From contig NC_088777.1 in assembly GCF_954871325.1 (NCBI RefSeq), positions 8,471,366 to 8,535,365 on the forward strand: a stretch of DNA of 64,000 bases, given 5' to 3'. Shown here piece by piece: positions 12,021 through 24,254 of this stretch (positions are counted from its first letter, which is position 1; every line of letters begins with the position of its first letter). The translations under genes were made by a program, and so were the position numbers. The stretch is from Gordionus sp. m RMFG-2023 (Eukaryota; Nematomorpha; Gordioida; Chordodea; Parachordodidae). Under the pieces are notes generated by a model, which saw only the letters and a list, made by a program, of their open reading frames with translations, searched no databases and was not told the DNA's origin.

Positions 12021-15000
12021 GCATGACGGAAGAGGATCACTCAAGCTTTTTCGAAGAACTTCGCCCCCTAATTGAAAAAGATGAATTTGGTATAAACGCC
12101 AGGTCATGGAATGAGCAAAGGTCCTTGGCGCTCAATGAATGCCTCACCAAATTTCTATACCCAATATTTTCCCAGGAATTGGGAATGAAATTGCTAAGGG
12201 AATCGGCAGACAGTGTACTAAATAGTTATGCTTTTAAGTTAGTTTTTGAAATTTTTGCTTTTATAAAATATTTATCCTCACTTTTTAGGTCTTGTAGCGA
12301 ATAATAAACTATTCATAGATGTTTCTGATCACATTAAAAGAGGTTTGAAGGTGTAAAAAGAATGGCAGCTATGATATAGTGATCAAATAGTCCTCTTTCT
12401 ATATTTGCTAATTATTTTCTTGTTCTTGGAATCGTATACATTTTTTTTAAGTTATTTGTTTCCATCTATATTTTTCTATTCTTGAACTTTATAGCCTTCT
12501 TCATTATCTATACCTTTAAGTTTGTGAATTTTTTTTTAAGAAAAATTGCAAAGGAACAATTTATTTCATTTTATTTTACTTGCATTTTTCTCTCACTTTT
12601 TTTATGTCTATTGTTTCTGCTAGTATCTATATCAAACAGCTGATGGATAGGCTACTACTATGCTATATACCTATCCCTCCAAGCATGTACTCTAAAAAAA
12701 TATTGTACTTATATAATTGCATATATAAAAATATTTCTTATATTTAATGACCTCCCAGGCTGTACTCGGCTCTCAAGGTAGGCCCCTATAAGATAGAGGG
12801 ACCTCTGTTGGACGAACATCCCGATGAAGGTCCAAACGCTGGAAGGTATCACGCAAACGAAGTCCGGGTTCTGGGACTAGCATATTCGCTCAATAAAATT
12901 AACGGGGTGGAAGTAGGAGGGGTGGCGACCGTCGTCGACAGAGATGGTGCTCTAACTGCTACTCTGAGATTGCCGAATATACTTAAAAAGTTTTTAAAAA
13001 AAACAAACCCTTTATATGTGTGTTTTTTAAAATAAATATATTCAGACAGGACAAGACCTACAAAGTCAAATTTTTGAATCCTTTTTAAAATTTATAAATA
13101 AAGGTGCCTCCATCAAGATATCTTTAACTAATTTTTTAATTATATTAAAGTTATATATTTTTTTCATTATTCTTTCACTTCGGACGTTAATTTACATTCC
13201 ATATCCATCAAACCTAATTATTAATCCGTGCACCCTTTGTTATAAACCTTTTAGCAAGAGATCGAACTTTTCTGCTCGTGATCGAACCCTGAAAGAAAGC
13301 GAGCTGGCCAAGTTACGTACATTTCTGGGTGAACATAGGCCTCACGTTATAGCGGTAGGTACTTGTGAATCTTCACGCCTTTGCTTGACCCTGAGAGAGG
13401 AATTAAAAGATATTTGTCTCGATCTCGAACAAACCCTCGAAAATTTTCCTCCAGTGGCGGTCGTGTTAGTTGAAGAAGATCTAGCTAATATAGTTCAACA
13501 GAAAAGTAATATATTTTTTTTAAATATTAGGAAATAAATCTCATTTTCAATTGCAACCTAAGCTTAAATATCTTGCAAATAAGTTGCTTAATCTATTTTT
13601 TAATACTCTAATTTAATAAACTTTTTTTAAAATTCAGTCTCCCCAAAAGAAAACATACCTAACAAATCCGCTGCCACTATGGCCGCTTCCCAATCCAAAG
13701 ACCTGAGTTCCGACAGTATACTCAAACATTCCACAAACTCTTCCCTTCTCAAAAAGTCTGCCTCATTGGCCAGGCGCGTTCAAGACCCTCTATTAGAATT
13801 CGCTCAGCTTTTTCCTGATTCTAGTCCTTCGGCTAATTGCATGCAATCCAATGATATATTTTGTTTGAAATTAGAACCCCTTCAAGAATTGCTTACAGAT
13901 TTTACCAACGTGAGGGCGTTTAGTAATAACGATTACGTAACCCCGCAAAATGAGGGTTCTAACGCCACCGAAATAGCTAGGAAACGTCTCGAAAGTTTGA
14001 ATATTTAATTTTATTCTTCGAAGTTTATATTAGGATCAGTGATGAACTCAATATATAATTTTTCCGTATATTCAATATTCACATCAAGAAATAATTTTTT
14101 TTCTTCATTAAATATTAAAACTCATGCCAACACAGTTAATATCAAAGTCCTATATCTTAACCGAATCTTTAAAACTATTATTAAATATGTTCCACAAAAA
14201 GTTGAGATCGGCATACATAATGACCCTACAATTTTTCACATTTTCATCACCCATAATCATGCTATTTATTATTTCTGGGGTTTAATATGATATAAAAACC
14301 AGCCAAATAATCGCATCTTTTCTTATATATATTTATATTTACTAAGGAGTTTGGCCTATATTATTCAAGGATTAATAGTTTTTTAATTACATTGCCTTAT
14401 AACAGATCTAGCTTTTACGACAACAAGCCCTACAACTACATCCGATAACTCGCTTTTCGCCTCCGACCTGCATCGGGCTGCTGTTCGTTGCTTCGTTGAT
14501 CGTATCAACGAGACCGGGGTAGATTTAAACCGTCTCCTGATTCGAGCCCAGGCTCGAACCAGCTCTGAACTTTCCGAAGGGCTTACCCCCAGAGACTGGG
14601 CCAACTCTATAGTTCAGTTTGTGTCGGGGCTTGGGCCCAGAAAGGGTGCAGAACTTGTGAAAACGCTTGAGAAACGTCAACAATCTCTAAAATCTGCCGC
14701 AGGTTCAGTATTTTTATTTAGACATTGATTCCTAACACATATTATTTAATTTAAAAATTTGTTTGCAAGTAATAGTGGGATATAGTGGGGTGCATGTATT
14801 TTAATGTCATAAATAAAACTACTTTCAGTGATATGAACAAATTTTTTGGAATGATTATACTTTAATATTTATAAAAAAATTTTACCTTCTTTGTTCAGGT
14901 CTACATCAAGGGATAAGTTACAGTGGTTCAGGTCCTATAGCAGCTTTGCAAAATAGGACGCAACTTGTTACCATGTGTAGCATGGGGCCCAAAGTTTTCG

Positions 15001-16630
15001 TTAATTGCGCTGGGTTCATCAAAATTGACACGACCGCCTTATCTGCTGCTGAAGAGGAAGGCAGAAACGGTAAGAAACCTGATAAGTTAAAGTTACATAC
15101 TCTGCTTACACATAATCTAATTTAGTTCTAAAAGCATACAAATCCATTTCTTAAATGACTAGTGCATGGTCTTTACACTTTTATAATGTATCTAAGGGTT
15201 TATCTCTGAAAAGAAACAATTATAGCATTTATAAAGTTGTAGTACCAATAATATTACATAGCTAGTTAAATATCCAATTTTTGTATAAATTAATTCCTCA
15301 TTTCAATAATAAAAAGCCGGTTCAGACTATTATGTAGAAATTCTTGATTCAACCAGAATCCACCCTGAAACTTATGAATGGGCACGTAAGATGGCGGTCG
15401 ATGCTTTGGAGTACGATGAAGACGAGGAAGAGAATGAAGAAGCTGAAGAGGAGAATGAGGAGGACGAAGAAGAATATGAACGAAAGAAAGGAAAGACTGG
15501 AAAGAAAAATAAGGTTATATATGAAATAAACTAATTAGTATTACTGAAAATGGAAACCATTATACAATTTTTTTTGGATAACCTATAAAGTTGATCCTTT
15601 TTTTGAAATAATAAGCTTAGCAATTTTTAAAAGTCAATTGAAAAATAATAACTAGTTCTATATTTTTAATCAATTCAATATGATCAATATTATGTAAAAA
15701 GATTTTAAAAGAAATAAATATGAGGATTTTTTTTACAAGATTTCGATTCATTAATTAAAACGTATTTCCTTTCAAATTTTTTCATAAAAAATAGAAAGCC
15801 ACAAAGCCTCGAGGCCCACTCGATCCGGCTTCAGCCCTAGAAGAAATATTCGAATGCCCCGACAAGCTAAAAGATTTAGACCTAGACGCCTTCGCCGAAG
15901 AGTTAACCCGCCAGGGCTTTGGCAATAAAACAGCCACGTTGTACGATATACGATCTGAACTCACTAATCGGTTAATTAAAAAAAAACTTGTATGAGAAAT
16001 TCGTGTAAAATGTTTAACAACTTTCAAAGAATTGAATTTGAATGACGTAAGCGAGGGATGCATATCCCCTAAAAAGAATATTTCAACCTCAATAAATCTA
16101 TAGAGCCTTTTTATGGTCTTTCAATATTCTTTTATTTAAACGGGAGTGGTGGTCAGTTTTTTTAAGAATCGCTTATATTAAGTTTTGCGCAACCAATCAT
16201 TGAGGCCTAATTCCAGCCCTCACGTGATTTTAGTAATTAATAATGGTCAGCAATTTTTGTATTAATGCATTAAAAAAAATTTCAGCTACAAAGACACTCG
16301 TATCCCTCCTATGGAGCCCACGCTGGAAGAAAGGTTCAACATGGTCACTAAGGAAACCCCCCAGACCTTTTACATAGGGAAACTCTTATCCGTGCGAGTT
16401 TTAGGCTTAGCCTACGTAAACCCCAAAAAGGCCCTGGAGAGATTATCAGGAAATTACGATGGAGGAAACAACGATAATTTCGATGTTAGTCGTAACTTCA
16501 ACCCAGTTAGGAATGAGGAAACTGGCCTATGGACTTGCCCGATATGTTACAAAGCCGACTTTGGAGAGCTCAGCGAAGTTTGGCAGCATTTCGATTGTCA
16601 ATACTGCCCTGGCCAACCCGTTGGCATTAA
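12021..16630 (+). CDS. SUPT6H: SPT6 exon block 2: YqgF fold, HhH, death-like domain and CxxC module
   Basis: Exons: 12021-12237, 12759-12989, 13255-13505, 13638-13994, 14406-14702, 14899-15069, 15317-15513, 15795-15970, 16286-16630, all phase-compatible. Landmarks: [27 protein letters not shown] then [43 protein letters not shown] and [14 protein letters not shown] (helix-hairpin-helix region, about 1120-1160), [78 protein letters not shown], then CPIC...[15 protein letters not shown]. After DALEYDE there is an unusually long Glu-rich insert (about 1245-1285) that human SPT6 lacks. The acceptor of the seventh exon is ambiguous (15317 or 15326): both keep frame and differ by three residues. 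Confidence 0.95.
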
Positions 16631-18057
16631 GTAATATGAAGGATCATTATAGCTTTTTATTTCAACATCTTCATTGTTTTATGTTTATTTCTTCTTTTAT
16701 TTTCAGTTTTGCATTTATTATTTATATAAGCTTTTGCATTTTAATTTTAACCAGGGCATAGCGCCCGGTTAGCTCCATTCCGGTTATTTTTAAACAAATT
16801 TATATCGGTTCAGTTTAAAAATTCATACCGGTTATTTCCGGTTCGTTCTGGATTTTTATTGAAAGATTAATAACCCACGGATAATTAATCTAATAAAAAA
16901 TATTTTGAAAACTTTTAAAAATCAAAGATTTCTACAAAAAGTTTAATGACAAATTTGTAGTTTGTAAAATTTATTTTTTAATCGAATTAGAGAGCATTTA
17001 GCGAAATGTATTTTATTAAAAAATAAATAATATTGTTTAATATGAAAATTAAAATAAAATTTAAACCCCTTTATGAATCAGTTTAAACAGGTTTCTAAGT
17101 ATTTAATTAACGGTCAGGAAATTATAACTATTCACTGGTTTTATTAGTTGATTCGCCAGATTTTAATGCAACAAAACAAGGTTCCTTGCATCATCTAAAA
17201 TAGCATAAATTGTATAGAGTGAATTTGAGATTAATTATCTTCTCCGTTTAATGCCCAGGTTTACCCGGGTAAACCCGTTTCCCCTCTGATTTTCCTTCTC
17301 CAAATTATATTACGGTATGTCATATTTAAATGTTAAACTTGACATTTTTATCGATAATTCTTTTTTATCCCTTCCTACTTTTTAAACTTATTTAAATTAA
17401 TTATTTTTTTTATTTTGTAAGATTACATTTATTTGCATTTTATAACATAATATTGTGGTTGTCAAAAATCATGATTTTTTCAAAAAAAATTGATTTATTT
17501 GATAAAATCAAATTTTATAATGTTCCTGGAAGAAAATAACTTCTGAAGTTATTGATCGGCCATATGCATTCATTTTATTCATCATAATTTTATCTATATT
17601 ATGTTAATTGCCCGTTTGCGATGATTTAATTCACCTAAGTAAATAATGTGTTATTAAAAAAATTAAATTTTACAAGTTAACATGACTAGATTATTTTAAT
17701 TAATATTTTACATAAACTATTAATATTTATAAACCGCATCTTTTATTAATTAATTCTATTATCATCCAGGGACCGGAATATAGTCCAGCGATTAATATAA
17801 AATTATTTTAAAATTTAAGAGTTTTATAATATTAAAAATATACATTATACTAAAATGAGTAATAATTATTGTTATGTGAAGAAAGAAAACGGATATTTTT
17901 AACTGTATTTATAATTCAATAAATTAAAAATTTTATATTCTTTTTCAGCCAGAAATTTTCCTGGGACGTTTCTTTACATAATAATTTCCCAATCCGTTCC
18001 ATGTCCCTGAAATCAACAAAATATAGAATAAATATTTATTAAATAGGACAAAAATAC
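16631..18057. other. first part of SPT6 intron 20, AT-rich with a possible hAT-like remnant
   Basis: No gene was found. A stretch from about 16752 (CAGGGCATAGCGCCCGG) to about 17288 (ending CCCCTCTG) has hAT-like tip sequences and weakly similar flanks (ATTTTAAC and ATTTTCCT), so it may be an old non-autonomous copy. It includes the perfect palindrome GTTTACCCGGGTAAAC near 17262. The rest is AT-rich unique-looking DNA. Confidence 0.35.
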
Positions 18058-18115
18058 GGTTCCCACACTAAATCGCCAAGTTCAAAATAGCCAAATATTT
18101 TTGTACGTAATTTAA

Positions 18116-19160
18116 AACACCACAAGTAATATAATATTTTATATATAATACAACCCTAATATATCATGATACTAATATAATGTAATAAAAGGAATTATAA
18201 TACAAATATAATATAATACTAATATAATGATATTATAATATAATAAAACACTAACATATAACATAGTGTAATACAATATAAAATTAAAATAATAATATAA
18301 TACAAATATAATATAATATGATACTAATTATAATTTTAATATTATAATATAATAAAATACTAACATATAATATAGTCTAATATAATATAAAATATATAAT
18401 AATATATAATAATATATAATACTAATATAATTAAAATATATGATATTATAATAATATATATAATTATAATATAATGATATTATAATATGAAAAAATAATA
18501 TATAATATAATATATAATAATAATATAATCTAATATAATATAATTTGATACTAATAATGTAATACACTATAATAAATATAATAATATATAATACTAATAT
18601 AATTAAAATATAATGATATTATAATAATATATATAATTATAATATAATGATATTATAATATGAAAAAATAACTAATATATAATATAATGTAATATAATAT
18701 AAAATATATAATAAGAATATAATCTAATATAATATAATACTAATATGTAATACAGTATAATATTAATATAACGTTATATTATAATATAATAAAAATCCTA
18801 ATATAAGTCTAATATAATATAAAATATATATAATAATATAATATAAAATGTATAATAATAATATAATATAAAATATATAATAAGAATATAATCTAATATA
18901 ATATAATACTAATATGTAATATAATATAATACTAATATGTAATATAATATAATACTAATATGTAATACAGTATAATATTAATATAACGTTATATTATAAT
19001 ATAATATAAATCCTAATATAAGTCTAATATAATATAAAATATATATAATAATATAATATAAAATGTATAATAATAATATAATATAAAATATATAATAATA
19101 ATATAATGTAATATAAAATATGTAATAATAATAAAATAAAATTATAATTAAAAATAAAAA
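18116..19160. repeat. TA-rich microsatellite array, left palindrome arm
   Basis: About 1 kb consists almost only of A and T with ATAATA/ACTAATATA variants. Larger blocks are internally duplicated: a block starting near 18740 recurs near 18970. The open frame on the minus strand here is a composition artefact rich in Tyr and Ile. The homologous array in the right arm (about 23330-23850) is only about half as long. Confidence 0.9.
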
Positions 19161-19189
19161 TAAAATTTTGTTTAATCAGGCGTCCTAGA

Positions 19190-19615
19190 TTTTGAATCCT
19201 AATAGTTTATTTTTTAAGGTTTATATTGATTCATAAGTATATGGAACTCACTTTTCTTACTATAAGCTTCATGAATAAATTTTTTTATCTTAGTTAATTT
19301 AACTTTTACTCCTATAAATATCTGATATCTTAATATTTTATTTTTTTTAAATTTATATTGATTCATAAGTATAAGAAACTCACTTGTCTTATTGGAAACT
19401 TTATGAATAAATTTTTTTGTCGTAGTTAATTTAACTTTTACTCCTATAAATATCTGATATCTTAATATTATATTTTTTTAAGGTATATATTGATTCATAA
19501 GTATATGAAACTCACTTGTCTTACTGGAAACTTTATGAATAAATTTTTTATCATAGTTAATTTAACTTTTACTCCTATAAATATCTGATATCTTAATATT
19601 TTATTTTTTTTGAGG
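19190..19615. repeat. three tandem units of about 145 bp
   Basis: Three head-to-tail copies start near 19201, 19345 and 19478. Each contains TATATTGATTCATAAGTATA, AACTCACTT, TGAATAAATTTTTT and TTTACTCCTATAAATATC in that order. The right arm has two copies in reverse orientation (about 23015-23290). Confidence 0.8.
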
Positions 19616-19624
19616 TTTTGTATA

Positions 19625-20040
19625 CTTAGGTCTTTGTAAAAAAAAGTACTAATATTTATTATAATATCGGATTAAATAAATATAATAAAAAACAAAAGTA
19701 ATAATGTACAATTTAATATATACGTATATTTTTGTAAAATATAAAAAAAGTAGTAATATTTTAAAATACAATTTAATATATACGTATAATTTTATAAAAT
19801 ATAAAAAAGTAGTAATATTTTAATGTACAATTTAATATATATTTATATTTTTGTAAAATATAAAAAGTAGTAGTAATATTTATTATATTATCGGATTAAA
19901 TAAATATAATAAAAAAACAAAAGTAATAATGTACAATTTAATAAGTATAATTTTGTAAAAATATAAGAAAGTACTAATATTTATTATATTATATTAAATA
20001 AATATAATAAAAAAACAAAATTAATAATGTACAATTAAAT
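19625..20040. repeat. AT-rich tandem units next to the transposase 3' end
   Basis: Repeated units combine AGTA(G/C)TAATATTTATTAT, AAATAAATATAATAAAAAACA and AATGTACAATTTAATATATA. They recur inverted at about 22620-22985 in the right arm. Confidence 0.7.
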
Positions 20041-20164
20041 ATATGAGTAAAATTTACTCAGAATAACTTGAATATATATTATTCGATTGAAAATTTACCA
20101 AAAATGATATTTTGTCTAAAAAGGAAAACAAATTTAAGATTACTCTATCATACATAGACGTTAG

Positions 20165-21034
20165 ATTGTCTATTTTATGATTTAATCTTTCATAAGTCCG
20201 ATTTGCTCGCCAAACAATCGATCCATTATGAATTTGTAAGAGTTTAAATATCGTTCGAATTTTCGATCAATATTTTTATAAGAACGTACACTTTCGGGTG
20301 CACTGCTGGTTTTCCTTTTTAGAGCATGATGGAACCCCTCGAGGTGGTTATTTGTGCGGGGCCCATCTACATGATATCTAAAATAAATATTGAAAAATAA
20401 TTATTTTAAGTTTTTATAACTTGTCCATATAGTATGGGGGAATAAGGCAGTTTCACCAAGCCACGTATGATCCATATACTCCATAAAACGAAGTAGGGAT
20501 GGATTGTTAGTTGCCATTGAGTAGCAAGATAAACGAACCTCGGCCAAATGCTCCTCCTTGCAAAATGGTAAATTTGTCATCCGCCTAACAACTATATGGA
20601 CATGGGACGTTCAGGTAGTCCCTAACTAAACCCAAAGCTTGACATTTCAGCCATAAAGCTTAAGAATAATGGAAGAAACATCCGAAATATTTTAAATTAT
20701 AATTTACATATATTATAATTTAACCTTTGATCACTATATTCGGAAATACAAATCGAAGAGCAGATATAGCCGCTGCCTCAAAATCTGTTTGATCATTTGG
20801 AGGATTGAAATTGATGCCTTCCAGGGTACAAAAATTTCTGACTATATGAAATAGTTGAATATATGTCTCCCTTGATTTATCTGGAAGGAGAGCATGTATA
20901 ACTGGTATCATGACGTTTTCATACATCACGTGTATGGTATAGAGCTGACAATATAATCTCGGAACTATGTAGAAAGTTCCGTCCATATATATTGTCGTAG
21001 CAGCTCCCAACAATTTTAACATATCCGTAGTCCC
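20165..21034 (-). pseudogene. MULE transposase, duplicated 3' half (left arm)
   Basis: This is the inverted copy of the second half of the transposase. The clearest part (20720-21022) includes the first catalytic motif in the context IYMDGTFYIVPRL and a QTDFEAAAISALRFVFPN motif holding the second acidic position of the MULE catalytic triad. Here the reading frame across VMYENVMIPVIHALL is continuous, whereas the right arm has lost four bases at that point. After NIVIKG both arms share a 40-odd-base AT-rich insert that looks like an intron, followed by the CFFHYS region, where this copy has a stop. It lacks the N-terminal zinc finger and cannot make a complete protein alone. Confidence 0.75.
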
Positions 21035-21140
21035 AATAAATTAACTATAGATGATTATGAAATTATGGATGCAGCATATGCTATGCTTGACATAAATCAA
21101 AATATTTATAGTAAAAACATAATATAATATATATATATAT

Positions 21141-22618
21141 ATGTTTAAAGGTCAATTTGTCAATGGTCAAAAGGGAAAACCTTTCCTTTTTTATCAAGAT
21201 CATCTCTACCGGTTTCACTATGAAAGGGGGGATGTTGTTCATTACCGTTGCAGGAAACCAGGCTGTTCTGCAAAATGTAAATATGATCATATTTACATTT
21301 CATCAGGTGTACATGAACACCAACCTGATGTCGTTTGAGCTTCTCAAAACAAAAGAGGTTCTTGAAAGAACGATCCAAGATCCTACCGAAACAAGGATGA
21401 GGATTTATAAAAAAACTATCGATATTAGATGTTTAGAGACTACTCACATCGAAAATTATCCAGAGGCAATCCCCCCTTTCATATCAATTAGGGGTCATAT
21501 TGACAGACTTCTAAAGAAATATAGGCATTCCATGCCTCATTCAATTGAGGATATAATATTAACGCCTGTATATGCAACCTCTACCAGATCTCAAAGATTT
21601 CACATCCCTACTGAATCTAATAGGATATTGGTCTTTGGGACTACGGATATGTTAAAATTGTTGGGAGCTGCTACGACAATATATATGGACGGAACTTTCT
21701 ACATAGTTCCGAGATTATATTGTCAGCTCTATACCATACACGTGATGTATGAAAAATGATACCAGTTATATATGCTCTCCTTCCAGATAAATCAAGGGAG
21801 ACATATATTCAACTATTTCATATAGTCAGAAATTTTTGTACCCTGGAAGGCATCAATTTCAATCCTCCAAATGGTCAAACAGATTTTGAGGCAGCGGCTA
21901 TATCTGCTCTTCGATTTGTATTTCCGAATATAGTGATCAAAGGTTAAATTATAATATATGTAAATTATAATTTAAAATATTTCGGATGTTTCTTCCATTA
22001 TTCTCAAGCTTTCGGAAATGTCAAGCTTTGGGTTTAGTTAGGGACTACCTGAACGACTCCCATGTCCATATAGTTGTTAGGCGGATGACAACTTTACCAT
22101 TTTGTAAGGAGGAGCATTTGGCCGAGGTTCGTTTATCTTGCTACTCAATGGCAACTAACAATCCATCCCTACTTCGTTTTATGGAGTATATGGATCATAC
22201 GTGGCTTGGTGAAACTGCCTTATTCCCCCATACTATATGGACAAGGTATAAAAACTTAAAATAATTATTTTTCAATATTTATTTTAGATATCATGTAGAT
22301 GGGCCCTGCACAAATAACCACCTCGAGGGGTTCCATCATGCTCTAAAAAGGAAAACCAGCAGTGCACATCCGAAAGTGTACGTTCTTATAAAAATATTGA
22401 TCGAAAATCAAAAATCGAACGATATTAAACTCTTACAAATTCATAATGGATCGATTGTTTGGCGAGCAAATCGGACTTATGAAAGATTAAATCATAAAAT
22501 AGACAATCTAACGTCTATGTATGATAGAGTAATCTTAAATTTGTTTTCCTTTTTAGACAAAATATCATTTTTGGTAAATTTTCAATCAAATAATATATAT
22601 TCAAGTTATTCTGATTAA
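21141..22618 (+). pseudogene. MULE transposase with FLYWCH zinc finger (spacer plus right arm)
   Basis: The N-terminal FLYWCH finger spans 21141-21335: YRFHYERGDVVHYRCRKPGC...SSGVHEHQPD, with Cys-Cys and His-x-His ligands. The helical region KTKEVLERTIQDPTETRMR follows, then MDGTF (first catalytic Asp), QTDFEAAAISALRFVFP (second), RMTTLPFCKEEHLAEVRL, HTWLGETALFPHTIW and the glutamate motif CTNNHLEGFHHALKR near 22310-22350. The frame changes several times: after the finger near 21338, a four-base loss near 21755 relative to the left arm, and around the AT-rich insert near 21947. It is inactive as it stands. It encodes a cut-and-paste DNA transposase of the Mutator superfamily. Confidence 0.8.
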
Positions 22619-24254
22619 ATTTTACTTATATATTTAATTGTACATTATTAATTTTGTTTTTTTATTATATTTATTTAATACGATAATATAATAAATATTA
22701 GTACTTTCTTATATTTTTACAAAATTATACTCATTAAATTGTACATTATTACTTTTGTTTTTTTATTATATTTATTTAATCCTATAATATAATAAATATT
22801 ACTACTACTTTTTATATTTTACAAAAATATAAATATATATTAAATTGTACATTAAAATATTACTACTTTTTTATATTTTATAAAAATATACGTATATATT
22901 AAATTGTACATTATTACTTTTGTTTTTTATTATATTTATTTAATCCGATATTATAATAAATATTAGTACTTTTTTTTACAAAGACCTAAGTATATAAAAC
23001 CTTAAAAAAATAAAATATTAAGATATCAGATATTTATAGGAGTAAAAGTTAAATTATCTACGACAAAAAAATTTATTCATAAAGTTTCCAATAAGATAAG
23101 TGAGTTTTATATACTTATGAATCAATATAATCCTTAAAAAATAATAAAATATTAAGATATCAGATATTTATAGGAGTAAAAGTTAAATTAACTAAGATAA
23201 AAAAATTTATTTATGAAGCTTATAGTAAGAAAAGTGAGTTCCATATACTTATGAATCAATATAAACCTTAAAAAATAAACTATTAGGATGTCAAAATCTA
23301 GGACGCCTGATACATAATTTTATTTTATTTTTAATTATAATTTTATTTTATTATTATTACATATTTTATATTACATTATACTATTATTATATATTTTATA
23401 TTATATTATTATTATACATTTTATATTATATTATATTATTATTTATATTTTATATTATATTAGACTTATATTAGGATTTTTATTATATTATAATATAACG
23501 TTATATTAATATTATACTGTATTACATATTAGTATTATATTTATTATAGTGTATTACATTATTAGTATCAAATTATATTATATTAGTATTATATTATTAT
23601 TATATATTTTATATTGTATTAGACTATATTATATGTTAGTATTTTATTATATTATATTATAATATTAAAATTATAATTGGTATCATATTATATTATTATT
23701 TTAATTTTATATTGTATTACACTATGTTATATGTTAGTGTTTTATTATATTATAATATCATTATATTATAATTATATTATATTTGTATTATAATTCCTTT
23801 TATTACATTATATTAGTATCATGATATATTAGGGTTGTATTATATATAAAATATTATATTACTTGTGGTGTTTTAAATTACGTACAAAAATATTTGGCTA
23901 TTTTGAACTTGGCGATTTATTGTGGGAACCTTAAATTGAGTCCATTATTTAAATTTTGGCGGTCATTTTTTGTAGATGTTTTGGCTATTATGAGCTCGGC
24001 GATTTAGTGGTTATACAAAAAATACTTAGTGATTTTTTGATATCTCCATTATTTTTATATAAAATTATTTATATAGGAGTTTGTTATGTCAAAAATAAAT
24101 ATTATCTAGGGATTTGTCTAACATAAAATTTTAATAATTAAAATGCGGAAATAATTTAAATCATGAATTTTATTCAGAAAATCATCGATTTAAAGTACCA
24201 ATTTATATCGATTTTAATATAACATATATATATATATATATATATATGAAATAG

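Larger units (their letters stand above)
18058..23930. mobile_element. MULE transposon forming a giant palindrome in SPT6 intron 20
   Basis: The arms 18058-21034 and 21636-23930 are inverted copies. The outer tips are GGTTCCCACACTAAATCGCC and, reversed, GGTTCCCACAATAAATCGCC. From tip to centre both arms carry the same order: a unique tip, a TA-rich array, tandem 150-bp units (three left, two right), AT-rich tandem units, then the 3' half of a MULE transposase reading toward the tip. Only the 601-bp spacer (21035-21635), with the 5' part of the transposase, is single-copy. Flanks CAAAAATAC and TTAAATTGA do not form a convincing 9-bp duplication. The whole is a plain DNA transposon related to animal Mutator-like elements with FLYWCH zinc fingers. 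Confidence 0.8.

Noticed and set aside
12287-12304. Possible SPT6 microexon reading SCSE
   Set aside because: It runs into stops, and direct joining of 12237 to 12759 already restores the conserved sequence ([13 protein letters not shown]).
18328-18567. Tyr/Ile-rich minus-strand open frame
   Set aside because: Composition artefact of the TA-rich array.
20165-22618. Two separate intact transposase genes
   Set aside because: They are the two arms of one palindrome; neither frame is complete.
18049-23939. 9-bp target duplication of the MULE
   Set aside because: CAAAAATAC and TTAAATTGA do not match; the exact outer ends may differ or flanks have decayed.
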